This document shows positions 42,579 through 51,668 of a stretch of 64,000 nucleotides of DNA, one piece after another. Under the pieces are notes generated by a model, which was given only the letters and a program-made list of their open reading frames with translations, made no database searches and was not told the DNA's origin. Location: the NCBI GenBank assembly GCA_963704455.1, contig OY969905.1, positions 248,001 to 312,000 on the forward strand, written 5' to 3'. The stretch comes from DASTCZ01 sp963704455. GTDB taxonomy: Bacteria; Acidobacteriota; Terriglobia; Acidiferrales; UBA7541. Positions within the stretch are counted from its first letter, which is position 1. Each line of letters begins with the position of its first letter. Made by a program: the position numbers and the translations under genes.

Positions 42579-43562
42579 CTAGTGATCCGGCCCGAAGTAT
42601 CCGGTCCGCGAATAGACGGTGAGCGGCGGAAGTCCGCGCGGAGGATGCACTTTGACCTTGATCTTTCTCCAGCGGCCGTCGGAGGTCTTGTTGCTTGGCG
42701 AGTATCCCAGAACATATTGGTTCCGAAGTTCCATCCCAATCTTGGTTGCGATGTCCGGCAATTCCTCGAGGTTGTCCACCTTGAACACGCGACCGCCGGT
42801 CAGGTCGCACATCTCGGCGAGCAGCGAAGGGCCTTCGCGTTCTTCATCGGTTTTCGCGAGCCCCGGCATATCGAAAATTCCCATGGCGTAAATCTGCACG
42901 TCCGCTTCCTTCACGAAATTGCGGACGTCGTGTTCGCTGTACCGGCTGTGGTTGTCTCCGCCATCCGAAATAATCAGCAGCGCCTTCTTGGCGTTGCGCG
43001 CGCTGCGCATCTGCGAAAGACCCAGGTACACCGCATCCAGCAGCGCCGTGCGGCCGTGGGCCACCGTGTACATCATGCGCGTCTGCAAGTCTTCCACGCT
43101 GGAAGTAAACCGGCTCGTCAATTCCGCGCGTTCGTTGAAGCTCACCAAAGTGAACTCATCCTGCGGGTTCGAGGTACGCAGGAATTGGATTGCGGACTGC
43201 CGCGCCTTGGCCACTTTGTCGGACATGCTCCCGCTCATGTCGAAAACCACGCCGATGGAAACCGGCACATCCTCGCTCGAGAATTTGGTGACTTCCTGCT
43301 CTATGCCATCCTCATAGACCTGGAAGTTGTCTCTTTCGAGTCCGGTAACCAGCCGGCGATAGGGATCCGTCACCGTTGTGGTCACCAGCACCAAATCCGT
43401 TTTCACCACAAACGGTTTCTGCTTCGGGTCCGGGGCAGGCGGCAACGGTGGTTTCGTCAAAGAAAGATTTTGTGATTGGCCGAACGCGGGGATCAAAAGG
43501 CAAAACGCACAAGCAGCCACGAGAAAGACTGAAATCTTAAGTTGAAGCCCTTGTATTCTCAC
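42579..43562 (-). CDS. VWFA-related Acidobacterial domain protein
   Basis: 327 residues, GTG start with AGGAGGGG directly upstream. Signal peptide (LQLKISVFLVAACAFCLLIP), N-terminal domain (DLVLVTTTVTDPYRRLVTGL), VWA domain with intact MIDAS FDMSGSMSDKV, RTALLDAVYLGLSQM and ISDGGDNHSR, and C-terminal WRKIKVKVHPP...RTGYFGP strand. First of the three tandem copies; 28 bp separate it from the middle copy, so they are probably one transcript. Extracytoplasmic, function unknown. Confidence 0.88.
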   Translation of the reverse strand: MRIQGLQLKISVFLVAACAFCLLIPAFGQSQNLSLTKPPLPPAPDPKQKPFVVKTDLVLVTTTVTDPYRRLVTGLERDNFQVYEDGIEQEVTKFSSEDVPVSIGVVFDMSGSMSDKVAKARQSAIQFLRTSNPQDEFTLVSFNERAELTSRFTSSVEDLQTRMMYTVAHGRTALLDAVYLGLSQMRSARNAKKALLIISDGGDNHSRYSEHDVRNFVKEADVQIYAMGIFDMPGLAKTDEEREGPSLLAEMCDLTGGRVFKVDNLEELPDIATKIGMELRNQYVLGYSPSNKTSDGRWRKIKVKVHPPRGLPPLTVYSRTGYFGPDH

Positions 43563-43788
43563 CGCCCCTCCTCTGCACTATGGCAGTGGCTGCGGCTTTC
43601 CAGGATGTTTGCTTAACCGCATTCTATCACTGCCAAATCCCAATGCAAGACCCTTCTGAAAGATTTCGTATTCCGCCACCCCCGCGTCCCAAAATGAGAC
43701 AGTGATTGCCTTGTGATAGCATCTGATTCCTGAAGTAATTCCGATTGTACGCGGGAAAACGCTGAATGAGTCTCGAAGGAGTGCATCC

Positions 43789-44565
43789 GTGGCCGCCGAA
43801 TTCCCTGTAATTTGGGCCGTTATTCCCGCACGCTACGCCGCCACGCGGCTGCCCGGCAAGCCGCTCGTAAACCTTGCGGGCAAGCCGATGATTCAGCGCG
43901 TGTGGGAACGCGTCCGCATGGCCAAGCGAATCGCCAAAGTTGTTGTGGCCACGGATGACGAACGCATCCGCTCCGCCGTCCAATCTTTCGGCGGTGAAGC
44001 CATCATGACGCGCTCGAATCATCTCTCCGGCACATCGCGCATCGCGGAGGTCGCCGCCTCCAGCATCGCTGATATCTTCATTAATGTTCAGGGCGACGAG
44101 CCGCTCATCGCGCCCGATGCCGTGGACGCGCTCGCCGATTGCATTGCGGGGGGCGATTCTACTAATGGAGATGAATCCATCGCGCTCGCCACGCTCGCTG
44201 TACTGCTGAAGAATCCCGCCGACATCATGGACCCCAACATTTGCAAGGTCGTGCTTGATTTCAATGGCGACGCGCTTTATTTCTCCCGCGCGCCGATCCC
44301 CTGGGTGCGCGATTCGGGCAACAAAGTTCACGCGCGCCATTGGAAGCACCTGGGACTTTACGCCTATCGCCGCGATGCGCTGCTCGAATACGACACGCTG
44401 CCCCCCGGCGACCTCGAGCGCCTCGAGCAGCTCGAGCAATTGCGCTGGCTCGAAAACGGCTACAAGATCCGCGTCGCCGAAACTTCGCATGACTCTGTAA
44501 GCGTGGATGTCCCAGACGACGTTCCCCGCGTGGAAAAACTTATTCGGGAGAGCGCGGTTGAATGA
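43789..44565 (+). CDS. kdsB: 3-deoxy-manno-octulosonate cytidylyltransferase (CMP-Kdo synthetase)
   Basis: Activates Kdo with CTP to CMP-Kdo for lipid A-core assembly. 258 residues. VIPARYAATRLPGKPLVNL is the nucleotide-binding signature; NVQGDEPLI, VLDFNGDALYFSRAPIPW and HLGLYAYRRDALLEY follow; the Asp ligands of Mg2+ are in QGDEP and SVDVPDD. Start GTG 43789 with GAAGGA 8 nt upstream. pyrG (CTP supply) and kdsA-D-C lie in the same region. Confidence 0.95.
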   Translation: MAAEFPVIWAVIPARYAATRLPGKPLVNLAGKPMIQRVWERVRMAKRIAKVVVATDDERIRSAVQSFGGEAIMTRSNHLSGTSRIAEVAASSIADIFINVQGDEPLIAPDAVDALADCIAGGDSTNGDESIALATLAVLLKNPADIMDPNICKVVLDFNGDALYFSRAPIPWVRDSGNKVHARHWKHLGLYAYRRDALLEYDTLPPGDLERLEQLEQLRWLENGYKIRVAETSHDSVSVDVPDDVPRVEKLIRESAVE

Positions 44566-44581
44566 CTCCAAACAAAGTTGA

Positions 44582-46009
44582 ATGACGGCCAATCCAAAAA
44601 ACAAAGGACTCGACCCAATGACCCAGCGCCGCTCCGTGATTCGTTACGCGTTCCTCGCGCTCTTGCTCGCGGCTGCCGGATTTATTCTTTCCGCGGCCGG
44701 CTTCGCGCGGCGCCCTGGCGCTTCATTCGCACTTGCGACTGATGACTCCGAATCAAGGAAGCAGCTTTCACCCAAAGACCGCGTGGAAGTTTTCGAGGAC
44801 GTTTGGAAAGACATCCGCGACACCTACTACGATCCCGAATTTCATGGCGTCAACTGGCGCGAGGTTCACGACCGCTATCGCCCTCTGGTGGATCCGGTGA
44901 AGGACGACGCGGAGTTTTATGTGCTCATGAACCGCATGACCGGCGAACTCCACGACGCGCACACACGATTCAACTCGCCGGAGGCTTGGGAGAATCGCCA
45001 GAAATTTCAGGGCGTCTCCACCGGTATTCTTCTTCAGGAGATTGACGGCAAAATTGTCGTCACCTACGTTTACCCGGATTCCGGCGCCGCGCACGCGGGC
45101 GTCGAACCGGGAATGATTCTGCTCACCGTCAACGGCCGCGCCGTCGCCGACGTTATCGCGGAAAACGCCGGCAAGGTGCCGGTCTCCTCCACGGAGCGCA
45201 TCACCCGCCTGCGCGTGATTGCCAGCGTTCTCGCAGGCCCGGTGAATTCGGAAGCAAAACTTTCTTTGCAGCGCGCCGATGGCACGAATTTTGATGTGGG
45301 TGTGCCGCGGCAAATCGTGCCGCTTCCTCCCGACGTCCGCTCTCACATTCTGCCTTCGGGTGACGCCTATCTCCGGTTCGATGGATTCCAAATCAATGTT
45401 GACAAGGAATTTCGCGGCGCGCTCGCCGGGTTTCGCGAGGCGCCCGGCTTGATCGTGGATCTTCGCTGGAATGGCGGGGGCCGCTCGGACATTCTCTCCT
45501 CGATTGCCGGATCCCTGCTCGACGCGAAGACTGTGCTGACGAAGACCATGAACCGGAAGGATATCGCGGAGGCGGAATCGAAGTTTCCTGCGGGTGGCCC
45601 GTCATCCACTAGCGCTGACCCCAAAACGCACCAGCGCGATTTCCGAGTCGGCAAAGAAGGCGACCAGCAATATGCCGGGCCCGTCGTGATTCTCACGGAC
45701 ACGCGCACCGGCAGCTCGAGTGAGATTTTTTCCGGCGGCCTGCAGGAGATTGGCCGCGCCAAAATTGTTGGCGAGCAGACCTGCGGCTGCGTCATCGGTA
45801 TCAGCGCGCAGCGCAAGATGAAGGGTGGCGGCGTGCTCGAAGTCAGCCAAATTCTGTGGTTCACTCCCAAAGGACGCAAGCTTGAAGGCGAGGGCGTCAT
45901 CCCGGATGTTGCCGTCGCGCCAACCATCGCCGATTTGCAGGCCGGCCGCGATCCCGCTCTGGAAGCGGCGGAAAAACTTCTGCGCGAGATGGGCGCGCAT
46001 GCAAACTAG
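44582..46009 (+). CDS. S41 family C-terminal processing peptidase
   Basis: 475 residues, exported by a signal/anchor segment (RYAFLALLLAAAGFILSAAG). Order: N-terminal helical region with DAHTRFNSPEAW, PDZ domain (about 145-235, SGAAHAGVEPGMILLTVNGR), S41 protease (about 255-450) with LIVDLRWNGGG and nucleophile Ser in TDTRTGSSSEIFSGGL; Lys of the Ser-Lys dyad would be in GRAKIVGEQTCG. 16 bp after kdsB, likely co-transcribed. ATG 44582 is used; ATG 44618 gives a shorter signal peptide. Confidence 0.9.
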   Translation: MTANPKNKGLDPMTQRRSVIRYAFLALLLAAAGFILSAAGFARRPGASFALATDDSESRKQLSPKDRVEVFEDVWKDIRDTYYDPEFHGVNWREVHDRYRPLVDPVKDDAEFYVLMNRMTGELHDAHTRFNSPEAWENRQKFQGVSTGILLQEIDGKIVVTYVYPDSGAAHAGVEPGMILLTVNGRAVADVIAENAGKVPVSSTERITRLRVIASVLAGPVNSEAKLSLQRADGTNFDVGVPRQIVPLPPDVRSHILPSGDAYLRFDGFQINVDKEFRGALAGFREAPGLIVDLRWNGGGRSDILSSIAGSLLDAKTVLTKTMNRKDIAEAESKFPAGGPSSTSADPKTHQRDFRVGKEGDQQYAGPVVILTDTRTGSSSEIFSGGLQEIGRAKIVGEQTCGCVIGISAQRKMKGGGVLEVSQILWFTPKGRKLEGEGVIPDVAVAPTIADLQAGRDPALEAAEKLLREMGAHAN

Positions 46010-46097
46010 GACGAAAAATCTTTGTTTGTTATGGATCAGCTTGGTTTGGCCAATATAGGACCTTGATCAGATTCAGGCGATTCGAGAAAATGGCAGT

Positions 46098-46313
46098 GTG
46101 AACCGATCCATTGAGAGCCGATTAAAACTGATCCGGATTGCTTTGACTTTATGTGTGGTCGGGGCGGTCGGCGTGATCGTTTCTATTGAGGGAGCGGAAA
46201 GGTTTGGATTCACCTTTCCTCGTCATTACCTGTTGTTTATGGTCTTGGCGCTCGCCTATTGTTTCTTCTTTCTTTTGTGGCAACTTGGCCGCTTGAAGAA
46301 AAAAATAAAGTGA
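46098..46313 (+). CDS. Small membrane protein of unknown function
   Basis: 71 residues from GTG 46098. Two hydrophobic helices (ALTLCVVGAVGVIVSI and YLLFMVLALAYCFFFLLWQL) with a basic C-terminal tail LKKKIK. No family recognised. Weak ribosome-binding site. AT-richer than its neighbours. It could be a spurious frame, but the hydrophobicity pattern favours a real protein. Confidence 0.5.
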   Translation: MNRSIESRLKLIRIALTLCVVGAVGVIVSIEGAERFGFTFPRHYLLFMVLALAYCFFFLLWQLGRLKKKIK

Positions 46314-46336
46314 GTCACTACCCTTGATCGGTCCAT

Positions 46337-46365
46337 TTGACACCGACATTTTTCACGCGCATAAT
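46337..46365 (+). promoter_or_regulatory. pyrG promoter
   Basis: Consensus TTGACA (46337-46342), 17-bp spacer and CATAAT (46360-46365), 47 bp before the ATG. Best sigma-70-like match in the window. No Shine-Dalgarno precedes the start. Confidence 0.75.
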
Positions 46366-46412
46366 AGTTTGTACCTCCGCACCAGTCGGACGTACACACT
46401 GAAAACTAAATA

Positions 46413-48149
46413 ATGAATTCATTGACGCCCGTGCAGCGCCCAAAGTATGTTTTTGTGACCGGCGGCGTCGTCTCCTCTCTCGGCAAGGGCGTTTCCGCTT
46501 CCTCCATCGGAGCAATTCTCGAAAGCCGCGGCCTCAAGGTCACTCTTCAGAAGTGCGATCCCTACTTGAACGTTGACCCCGGCACGATGTCGCCCTATCA
46601 GCACGGCGAAGTTTACGTCACCGATGATGGAGCCGAAACCGATCTTGACCTCGGCCACTATGAGCGCTTCACTTCCGCCAAGCTCACCCGCGACCACAAC
46701 TGGACCACTGGCCGCATCTACGAGTCCATCATTTCAAAGGAGCGCCGCGGGGATTATCTAGGCAAGACCGTGCAGGTCATCCCGCACGTCACCGATGAAA
46801 TCAAGGCCGCCTTCCGCAAAGTTGCCGACGACGTGGACGTCGTCATCGTGGAAATCGGCGGCACCGTTGGCGACATCGAGTCGCTGCCGTTTCTCGAAGC
46901 CATCCGCCAGATGCGCCTCGAACTCGGCCCTGAAAACACCGTGTTCGTGCACGTTACGCTCGTCCCGTTCATTCCCACCGCGGGCGAGCTGAAGACCAAG
47001 CCCACGCAGCACAGCGTGAAGGAAATGCTGAACATCGGAATTCAGCCCGACATTCTTCTTTGCCGCAGCGACCATTTTCTTACCGCCGACCTCAAGCGCA
47101 AGATCGCGCTCTTTTGCAACGTCGCCGAATCGCGCGTCATCTCCGCGCAGGACGTGGACACGATTTACGCCGTCCCCGCCGAGCTTTCGCGCGAAGGCCT
47201 TGACGACCGGCTCCTGGAACATCTGCACATGGAAGCGCCGCCGCGAAAAATGCAGCCGTGGATTGATTTGGTTGAGCGCATCCGGAATCCGCAGGGTGAA
47301 GTCCGCATCGGTGTGGTCGGGAAATATGTGCAGCTCGGCGATGCCTACAAAAGTTTGAGCGAAGCGCTCATGCACGGCGGCCTCGCGCACAATCAGCGCA
47401 CCGTAATCGAGTGGGTGGAAGCGGAGGAAATTGATTCGCTGGCCACCGCCGCCTCGCGCCTCGCGCATGTTGACGGCATCCTCGTCCCCGGCGGCTTCGG
47501 CAAGCGCGGCCTTCAGGGAATGGTTTACGCGATTCAATACGCGCGCGAACGCAAAGTGCCGTACTTCGGCATCTGCCTCGGGATGCAATGCGCGACGGTC
47601 GAGTACGCCCGCGACGTTGCCGGCCTCACGGATGCCGATACCACGGAATCCAATCCGCAAACGCCGCATCGAGTGATTTATAAGTTGCGCGAACTTTTGG
47701 GCGTTGACGAAATGGGCGGCACCATGCGCCTCGGCGCGTGGCCCTGCGTCATCGAGCCCGGCTCATTCGCGCATCGCGCTTACGGCAAACTCGAAATCAG
47801 CGAGCGACACCGCCATCGCTACGAATTCAATCGCGACTACGAAAAAACGCTCGTCGCCGCGGGATTCCGAATCACTGGAAAAACTCCCGACGGCACGTAC
47901 GTCGAAATCATCGAAGCGCCGGACCATCCGTGGTTCCTCGGCTGCCAGTTCCATCCCGAATTCAAATCCAAGCCGCTCGCGCCGCATCCGCTCTTCGCCG
48001 CGTTCATCGGCGCCGCGCACGACCATCAGCGCTGCGCCGCGCAATCCATCGGACTTCACTCCGCGTCGCGTCAATCGGGCTCAAGTTCCGAATCGCACGC
48101 CGAAGTTTCCCACGCAGTTGCCCAATCCGCCCGCGCCGCAAAATCATAA
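46413..48149 (+). CDS. pyrG: CTP synthase
   Basis: Amidates UTP to CTP with glutamine and ATP. 578 residues: synthetase domain (1-270, YVFVTGGVVSSLGKGVSASS, CDPYLNVDPGTMSPYQHGEV) and class I glutamine amidotransferase domain (about 300-535, nucleophile Cys in YFGICLGMQCA, His-Glu in CQFHPEFKSKP). The last 40 residues (HHQRC... to ARAAKS) are a Ser/Ala/His-rich extension beyond the usual end of about 540. In several Gram-negatives kdsA follows pyrG directly; here 12.8 kb of accessory genes intervene. Confidence 0.96.
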   Translation: MNSLTPVQRPKYVFVTGGVVSSLGKGVSASSIGAILESRGLKVTLQKCDPYLNVDPGTMSPYQHGEVYVTDDGAETDLDLGHYERFTSAKLTRDHNWTTGRIYESIISKERRGDYLGKTVQVIPHVTDEIKAAFRKVADDVDVVIVEIGGTVGDIESLPFLEAIRQMRLELGPENTVFVHVTLVPFIPTAGELKTKPTQHSVKEMLNIGIQPDILLCRSDHFLTADLKRKIALFCNVAESRVISAQDVDTIYAVPAELSREGLDDRLLEHLHMEAPPRKMQPWIDLVERIRNPQGEVRIGVVGKYVQLGDAYKSLSEALMHGGLAHNQRTVIEWVEAEEIDSLATAASRLAHVDGILVPGGFGKRGLQGMVYAIQYARERKVPYFGICLGMQCATVEYARDVAGLTDADTTESNPQTPHRVIYKLRELLGVDEMGGTMRLGAWPCVIEPGSFAHRAYGKLEISERHRHRYEFNRDYEKTLVAAGFRITGKTPDGTYVEIIEAPDHPWFLGCQFHPEFKSKPLAPHPLFAAFIGAAHDHQRCAAQSIGLHSASRQSGSSSESHAEVSHAVAQSARAAKS

Positions 48150-48197
48150 TTCGTATCCGTCTCGTCGCGCAGGTAGGCGATTTGCGACCTCTTTGCA

Positions 48198-48226
48198 TTG
48201 AAAAAGATTCGCTTCCCGCATAGTCT
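48198..48226 (+). promoter_or_regulatory. Promoter repeat copy A (after pyrG)
   Basis: TTGAAA (48198-48203), 17-bp spacer ending TTCCCGCA, TAGTCT (48221-48226), then TGTGCC. It shares the 20-mer TTCCCGCATAGTCTTGTGCC with copy B and is closely like copy C in front of kdsA. Here it would drive the VPS10/BNR gene, whose ATG is 71 bp downstream. Confidence 0.65.
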
Positions 48227-48297
48227 TGTGCCGCTTACACCGTCCATTGCGGAGTCGCCGTGTATATGCGGCGCATATTATTGTCACGGAGCGAAGA

Positions 48298-51200
48298 ATG
48301 AAAAATATTCGTTGCGGCATGAAAGCTCTCGCGCAAGCTAGCGCGATTTTTAGCCTCTTGATGGCCTGCCTGATACTTCCCGCAATATCGCACGGGCAAG
48401 GCGGGCAGCAGTCACAAGCGCCCAGTGCCGCGCGAGGCGACGCACAATCTCTTGGCGACTTGCGGTTCCGCAATTTGGGGCCGGCCGTCGCTGGCGGACG
48501 CGTGGCCGCGGTAGTCGGCGTTCCCGGCAATCCGAACATTATTTATGTCGGCGCGGCTGGCGGAGGAGTTTGGAAAACCACCGACGGCGGAATCACCTGG
48601 CGCGCAATTTCTGAATCTTTTCCCACGGCTTCGATCGGTGCGATTGCTCTCGCGCCGCAGAATCCGAGCTGGGTTTGGGTCGGCACCGGTGAAGGCAATC
48701 CGCGCAACGATGTTCTCACCGGCCACGGCATATTTTTTTCATCCGATGCAGGTGCAAGCTGGAAGCCAATGGGTTTGGAGACGACTGGCCAGATTCCCGT
48801 TGTTCTGGTTTCGCCGGCGGATGCGAACACAGTTTTCGTCGCTTCCATCGGCCACGCGTGGGGCCCCAACGCGGATCGCGGCGTATTTCGCACCACCGAC
48901 GGCGGCAAGTCCTGGCAAAAAGTTCTCTATCTAAATGACACCACCGGCGCAAGCGACCTGGTAATGGATCCCTCGAATCCCAAAATTCTTTACGCGGGAA
49001 TGTGGCAGGTCACGCGGCATCCGTGGATTCTCGAAAGCGGCGGCGCGTCCAGCGGAATTTATCGCAGCACCGATGGCGGCGACACCTGGCAGAAACTCAC
49101 AGCCGGATTGCCCCCAGGCCTGATGGGCCGCATCGGCCTCGCCATCGCTCCGGGCAATCCCTCGCACATTTACGCACTCATCGAATCGAAGAACGGCGTG
49201 TTGTGGGAATCGCGCGACGGCGGCAATCGCTGGGCGAAAGTTTCCGATGATCGCTCGATTCAAGCGCGCCCATTTTATTTTTCACACCTCTACGTGCCTC
49301 AGGATAACGAAGATCGGATTTACTTTTTGTCCTACGACATTTTGCTTTCCACCGACGGCGGCAAAAATGCGCACATCATCGCGCGCGGCGTCCACCCGGA
49401 TCATCATTCGCTCTGGATTGATCCGCGCGACCCCGCGCACCTGATCGAAGGAAATGACGGCGGAGTCTACGTTTCCACCGATGCCGGCGAGCACTGGCGC
49501 TATCTCGACAACATTCCCATCGAGCAGTTTTACAGCGTCGCGCCCGACGACCGCGTACCCTACACCATCTGCGGAGGATTGCAGGACAACAACGGCTGGT
49601 GCGGCCCGTCGAATAGTTTGAAATCGGGCGGCATCGGCCCCAATGATTGGCAGGTTTTTGTCGGCGGCGATGGACAATATGTTGTCCCTGGCCGCGGCGG
49701 CTCTCCTTATATTTACGCGGATTCGCAGGGCGGAGCCATCGTTCGCACTAATCGCGAAAATGAAGCGAGCGCGTTCATCCGCCCTTACAACCTCGGCCAA
49801 TTTGACCTCGAGGTTGCAAAACTAAAATATCGCTTCAACTGGACCGCACCGATTGCCATTTCGCCGAAGGACTCGAACGAAGTCTATATCGGCGGCAACG
49901 TCCTCTTCCGCTCGAAGGATGCGGGCGCGCACTGGACCGCGATCTCCGGCGATTTAACGCGCGACGATAAGACAAAGCAGGTGCTGACCGGCGGCCCAAT
50001 TATTTTGGACCTAAGCAGCGCGGAAAATTACGACACCATTCTTTCGATTTCAATTTCTCCGCTCGACACGAACATAATTTGGGTGGGCACCGACGATGGG
50101 TGCGTGCAAGTAACTCGCGATGGCGGCGCGCACTGGACGAACGTGGCCGGCACCATTCCGAATCTGCCGGAATGGGGACGCATTTCACAGATTGACGCCT
50201 CGCCATTCGCAGCAGGCACCGCCTACGCCGCAGTGGATTTCCATCAGATGGACAACAACAAGCCCTACGTGTTCAAAACGGAAGATTTCGGCAAGACCTG
50301 GACCGCGATAACCCGGAACCTACCGGATGGTGTTCCGGCTCACGTCGTGCGCGAAAATCCGAACAAGCGCGGCGTGCTTGTCGTGGGCACCGACACCGGA
50401 CTTTATTACTCCGATGGCGACTCCGATTGGAAACCGATGCGTTCCGGGTTTCCAGTCTCGTCGGTCTTTGATTTGCAATTCGCCGCGAAGACGCACGACA
50501 TGGTAGTGGCAACCCACGGCCGCGGCATCTTTGTCCTCGATAATATTTCTCCGCTCGAACAAATGCCCCCCGCAAACGCTGGATTCCATCTCTTTCCAAT
50601 TGCGGATGCGGTTCGCTGGCGCGCTGGCCGCGGCGGTGGATTTTCGCTCGGCGGATTCTCCGCCCCGAATCCGCCCAACGGCGCGGTGATCACTTTTGCA
50701 GTTTCAGGCACTCCGGAAGAGATTCAGCGCCGCGATGCGGTGATGATCTACATTTACGATTCACAAGGGCATTTGGTGCATATGATTGAATCGCATCCAC
50801 ATCTGGGAATGAACCGGGTCGTATGGCCGTTGAATTATGAAGCCCCGGTGCCGCTCAATTTCACTTCCAGCGCTGGAGGTGGCGCAGGCGAAGAAGGTGG
50901 CGGGCGCGGTTCCGTGGTCCCGTTCGTACCGCCGGGCACATATCGTGTCGAGGTCGTGGACAGCGGAACCCAGCAAACTCAATCTCAAACGGTGAAGGTC
51001 GAACCGGATCCGCGCATGAAGACCGATCCCGCGGGATTTGCGGTGCAGACGAAGGCCGCGTTGAATGCGCGCAATGCGCTTTCGGAATTAAACACGTTGG
51101 TCAATCACATGGAAATGATTCGCGGCCAACTGCATGTGTTGGGTGTTCGCTCCAAGACCGAGGTGGGAAGTCGAGCGTTGGACTTGGAACAAAAAGTTGC

Positions 51201-51498
51201 AGCGATGGAAGACCCGCTCTACAACCCGGCCGCCCTCCACGACAGCAAAGTTTACCTGCACTATCTCTCTCGCATGTCAGACCGGTTATCGCGCGTTGCC
51301 GGGCAAGTTTCCGCCGGCTATGGCGAACTTCCTTCGCAGATGGCGCTCGACGAACTTGCCGAGCTTTCCGCTGAAGTGAAGCGCCGCGTGGCGGAATTCG
51401 ATCACTTCCTCGCCACCGACGGCGTTGCTTTCAACAAATTCGCCGCGGAGCAAGGCGTGCAAGCGCTTACTCTCCCCAAGCCCCCCGCGCCAAAGTGA
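48298..51498 (+). CDS. Secreted VPS10/BNR-repeat beta-propeller protein
   Basis: 1066 residues. Signal peptide (AQASAIFSLLMACLILPAIS) then a large propeller region (about 45-760) built of sortilin/BNR-type repeats with the Asp-box pattern TDGG(x)TW or similar (KTTDGGITW, RTTDGGKSW, RSTDGGDTW, ESRDGGNRW, TRDGGAHW). A C-terminal beta and helical region follows. Resembles glycosyl-hydrolase/sialidase-fold proteins annotated as WD40/YVTN/BNR proteins in Acidobacteriota; no catalytic residues can be named. ATG 48298 has GGAGCGAAGA upstream; the frame is open from 48226. Confidence 0.87.
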   Translation: MKNIRCGMKALAQASAIFSLLMACLILPAISHGQGGQQSQAPSAARGDAQSLGDLRFRNLGPAVAGGRVAAVVGVPGNPNIIYVGAAGGGVWKTTDGGITWRAISESFPTASIGAIALAPQNPSWVWVGTGEGNPRNDVLTGHGIFFSSDAGASWKPMGLETTGQIPVVLVSPADANTVFVASIGHAWGPNADRGVFRTTDGGKSWQKVLYLNDTTGASDLVMDPSNPKILYAGMWQVTRHPWILESGGASSGIYRSTDGGDTWQKLTAGLPPGLMGRIGLAIAPGNPSHIYALIESKNGVLWESRDGGNRWAKVSDDRSIQARPFYFSHLYVPQDNEDRIYFLSYDILLSTDGGKNAHIIARGVHPDHHSLWIDPRDPAHLIEGNDGGVYVSTDAGEHWRYLDNIPIEQFYSVAPDDRVPYTICGGLQDNNGWCGPSNSLKSGGIGPNDWQVFVGGDGQYVVPGRGGSPYIYADSQGGAIVRTNRENEASAFIRPYNLGQFDLEVAKLKYRFNWTAPIAISPKDSNEVYIGGNVLFRSKDAGAHWTAISGDLTRDDKTKQVLTGGPIILDLSSAENYDTILSISISPLDTNIIWVGTDDGCVQVTRDGGAHWTNVAGTIPNLPEWGRISQIDASPFAAGTAYAAVDFHQMDNNKPYVFKTEDFGKTWTAITRNLPDGVPAHVVRENPNKRGVLVVGTDTGLYYSDGDSDWKPMRSGFPVSSVFDLQFAAKTHDMVVATHGRGIFVLDNISPLEQMPPANAGFHLFPIADAVRWRAGRGGGFSLGGFSAPNPPNGAVITFAVSGTPEEIQRRDAVMIYIYDSQGHLVHMIESHPHLGMNRVVWPLNYEAPVPLNFTSSAGGGAGEEGGGRGSVVPFVPPGTYRVEVVDSGTQQTQSQTVKVEPDPRMKTDPAGFAVQTKAALNARNALSELNTLVNHMEMIRGQLHVLGVRSKTEVGSRALDLEQKVAAMEDPLYNPAALHDSKVYLHYLSRMSDRLSRVAGQVSAGYGELPSQMALDELAELSAEVKRRVAEFDHFLATDGVAFNKFAAEQGVQALTLPKPPAPK

Positions 51499-51668
51499 GT
51501 TTGTCGGATATCTCTGGCCTTTTCGTCCAAACCATTTGGTGGCCGGATGTACAACCTGGAACCTCAATCCGATTCGCAAGAAGCTTCTCTTCAGTAGCAG
51601 TGTAAGCTCTTAAAGTGTCCCAGCCGGCGAACATCCAGGATGCCAAGCCAATTGAATCGGGGTTGAAC

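Noticed and set aside
42405..43475. 356-codon plus-strand frame opposite the first two VWA genes
   Set aside because: Antisense shadow with His/Arg-rich composition; the VWA proteins on the minus strand are clearly real.
43627..44604. 325-codon minus-strand frame opposite kdsB
   Set aside because: kdsB on the plus strand is unambiguous and the frame has no recognisable domain.
46758..47669. 303-codon minus-strand frame within pyrG
   Set aside because: Antisense shadow of pyrG.
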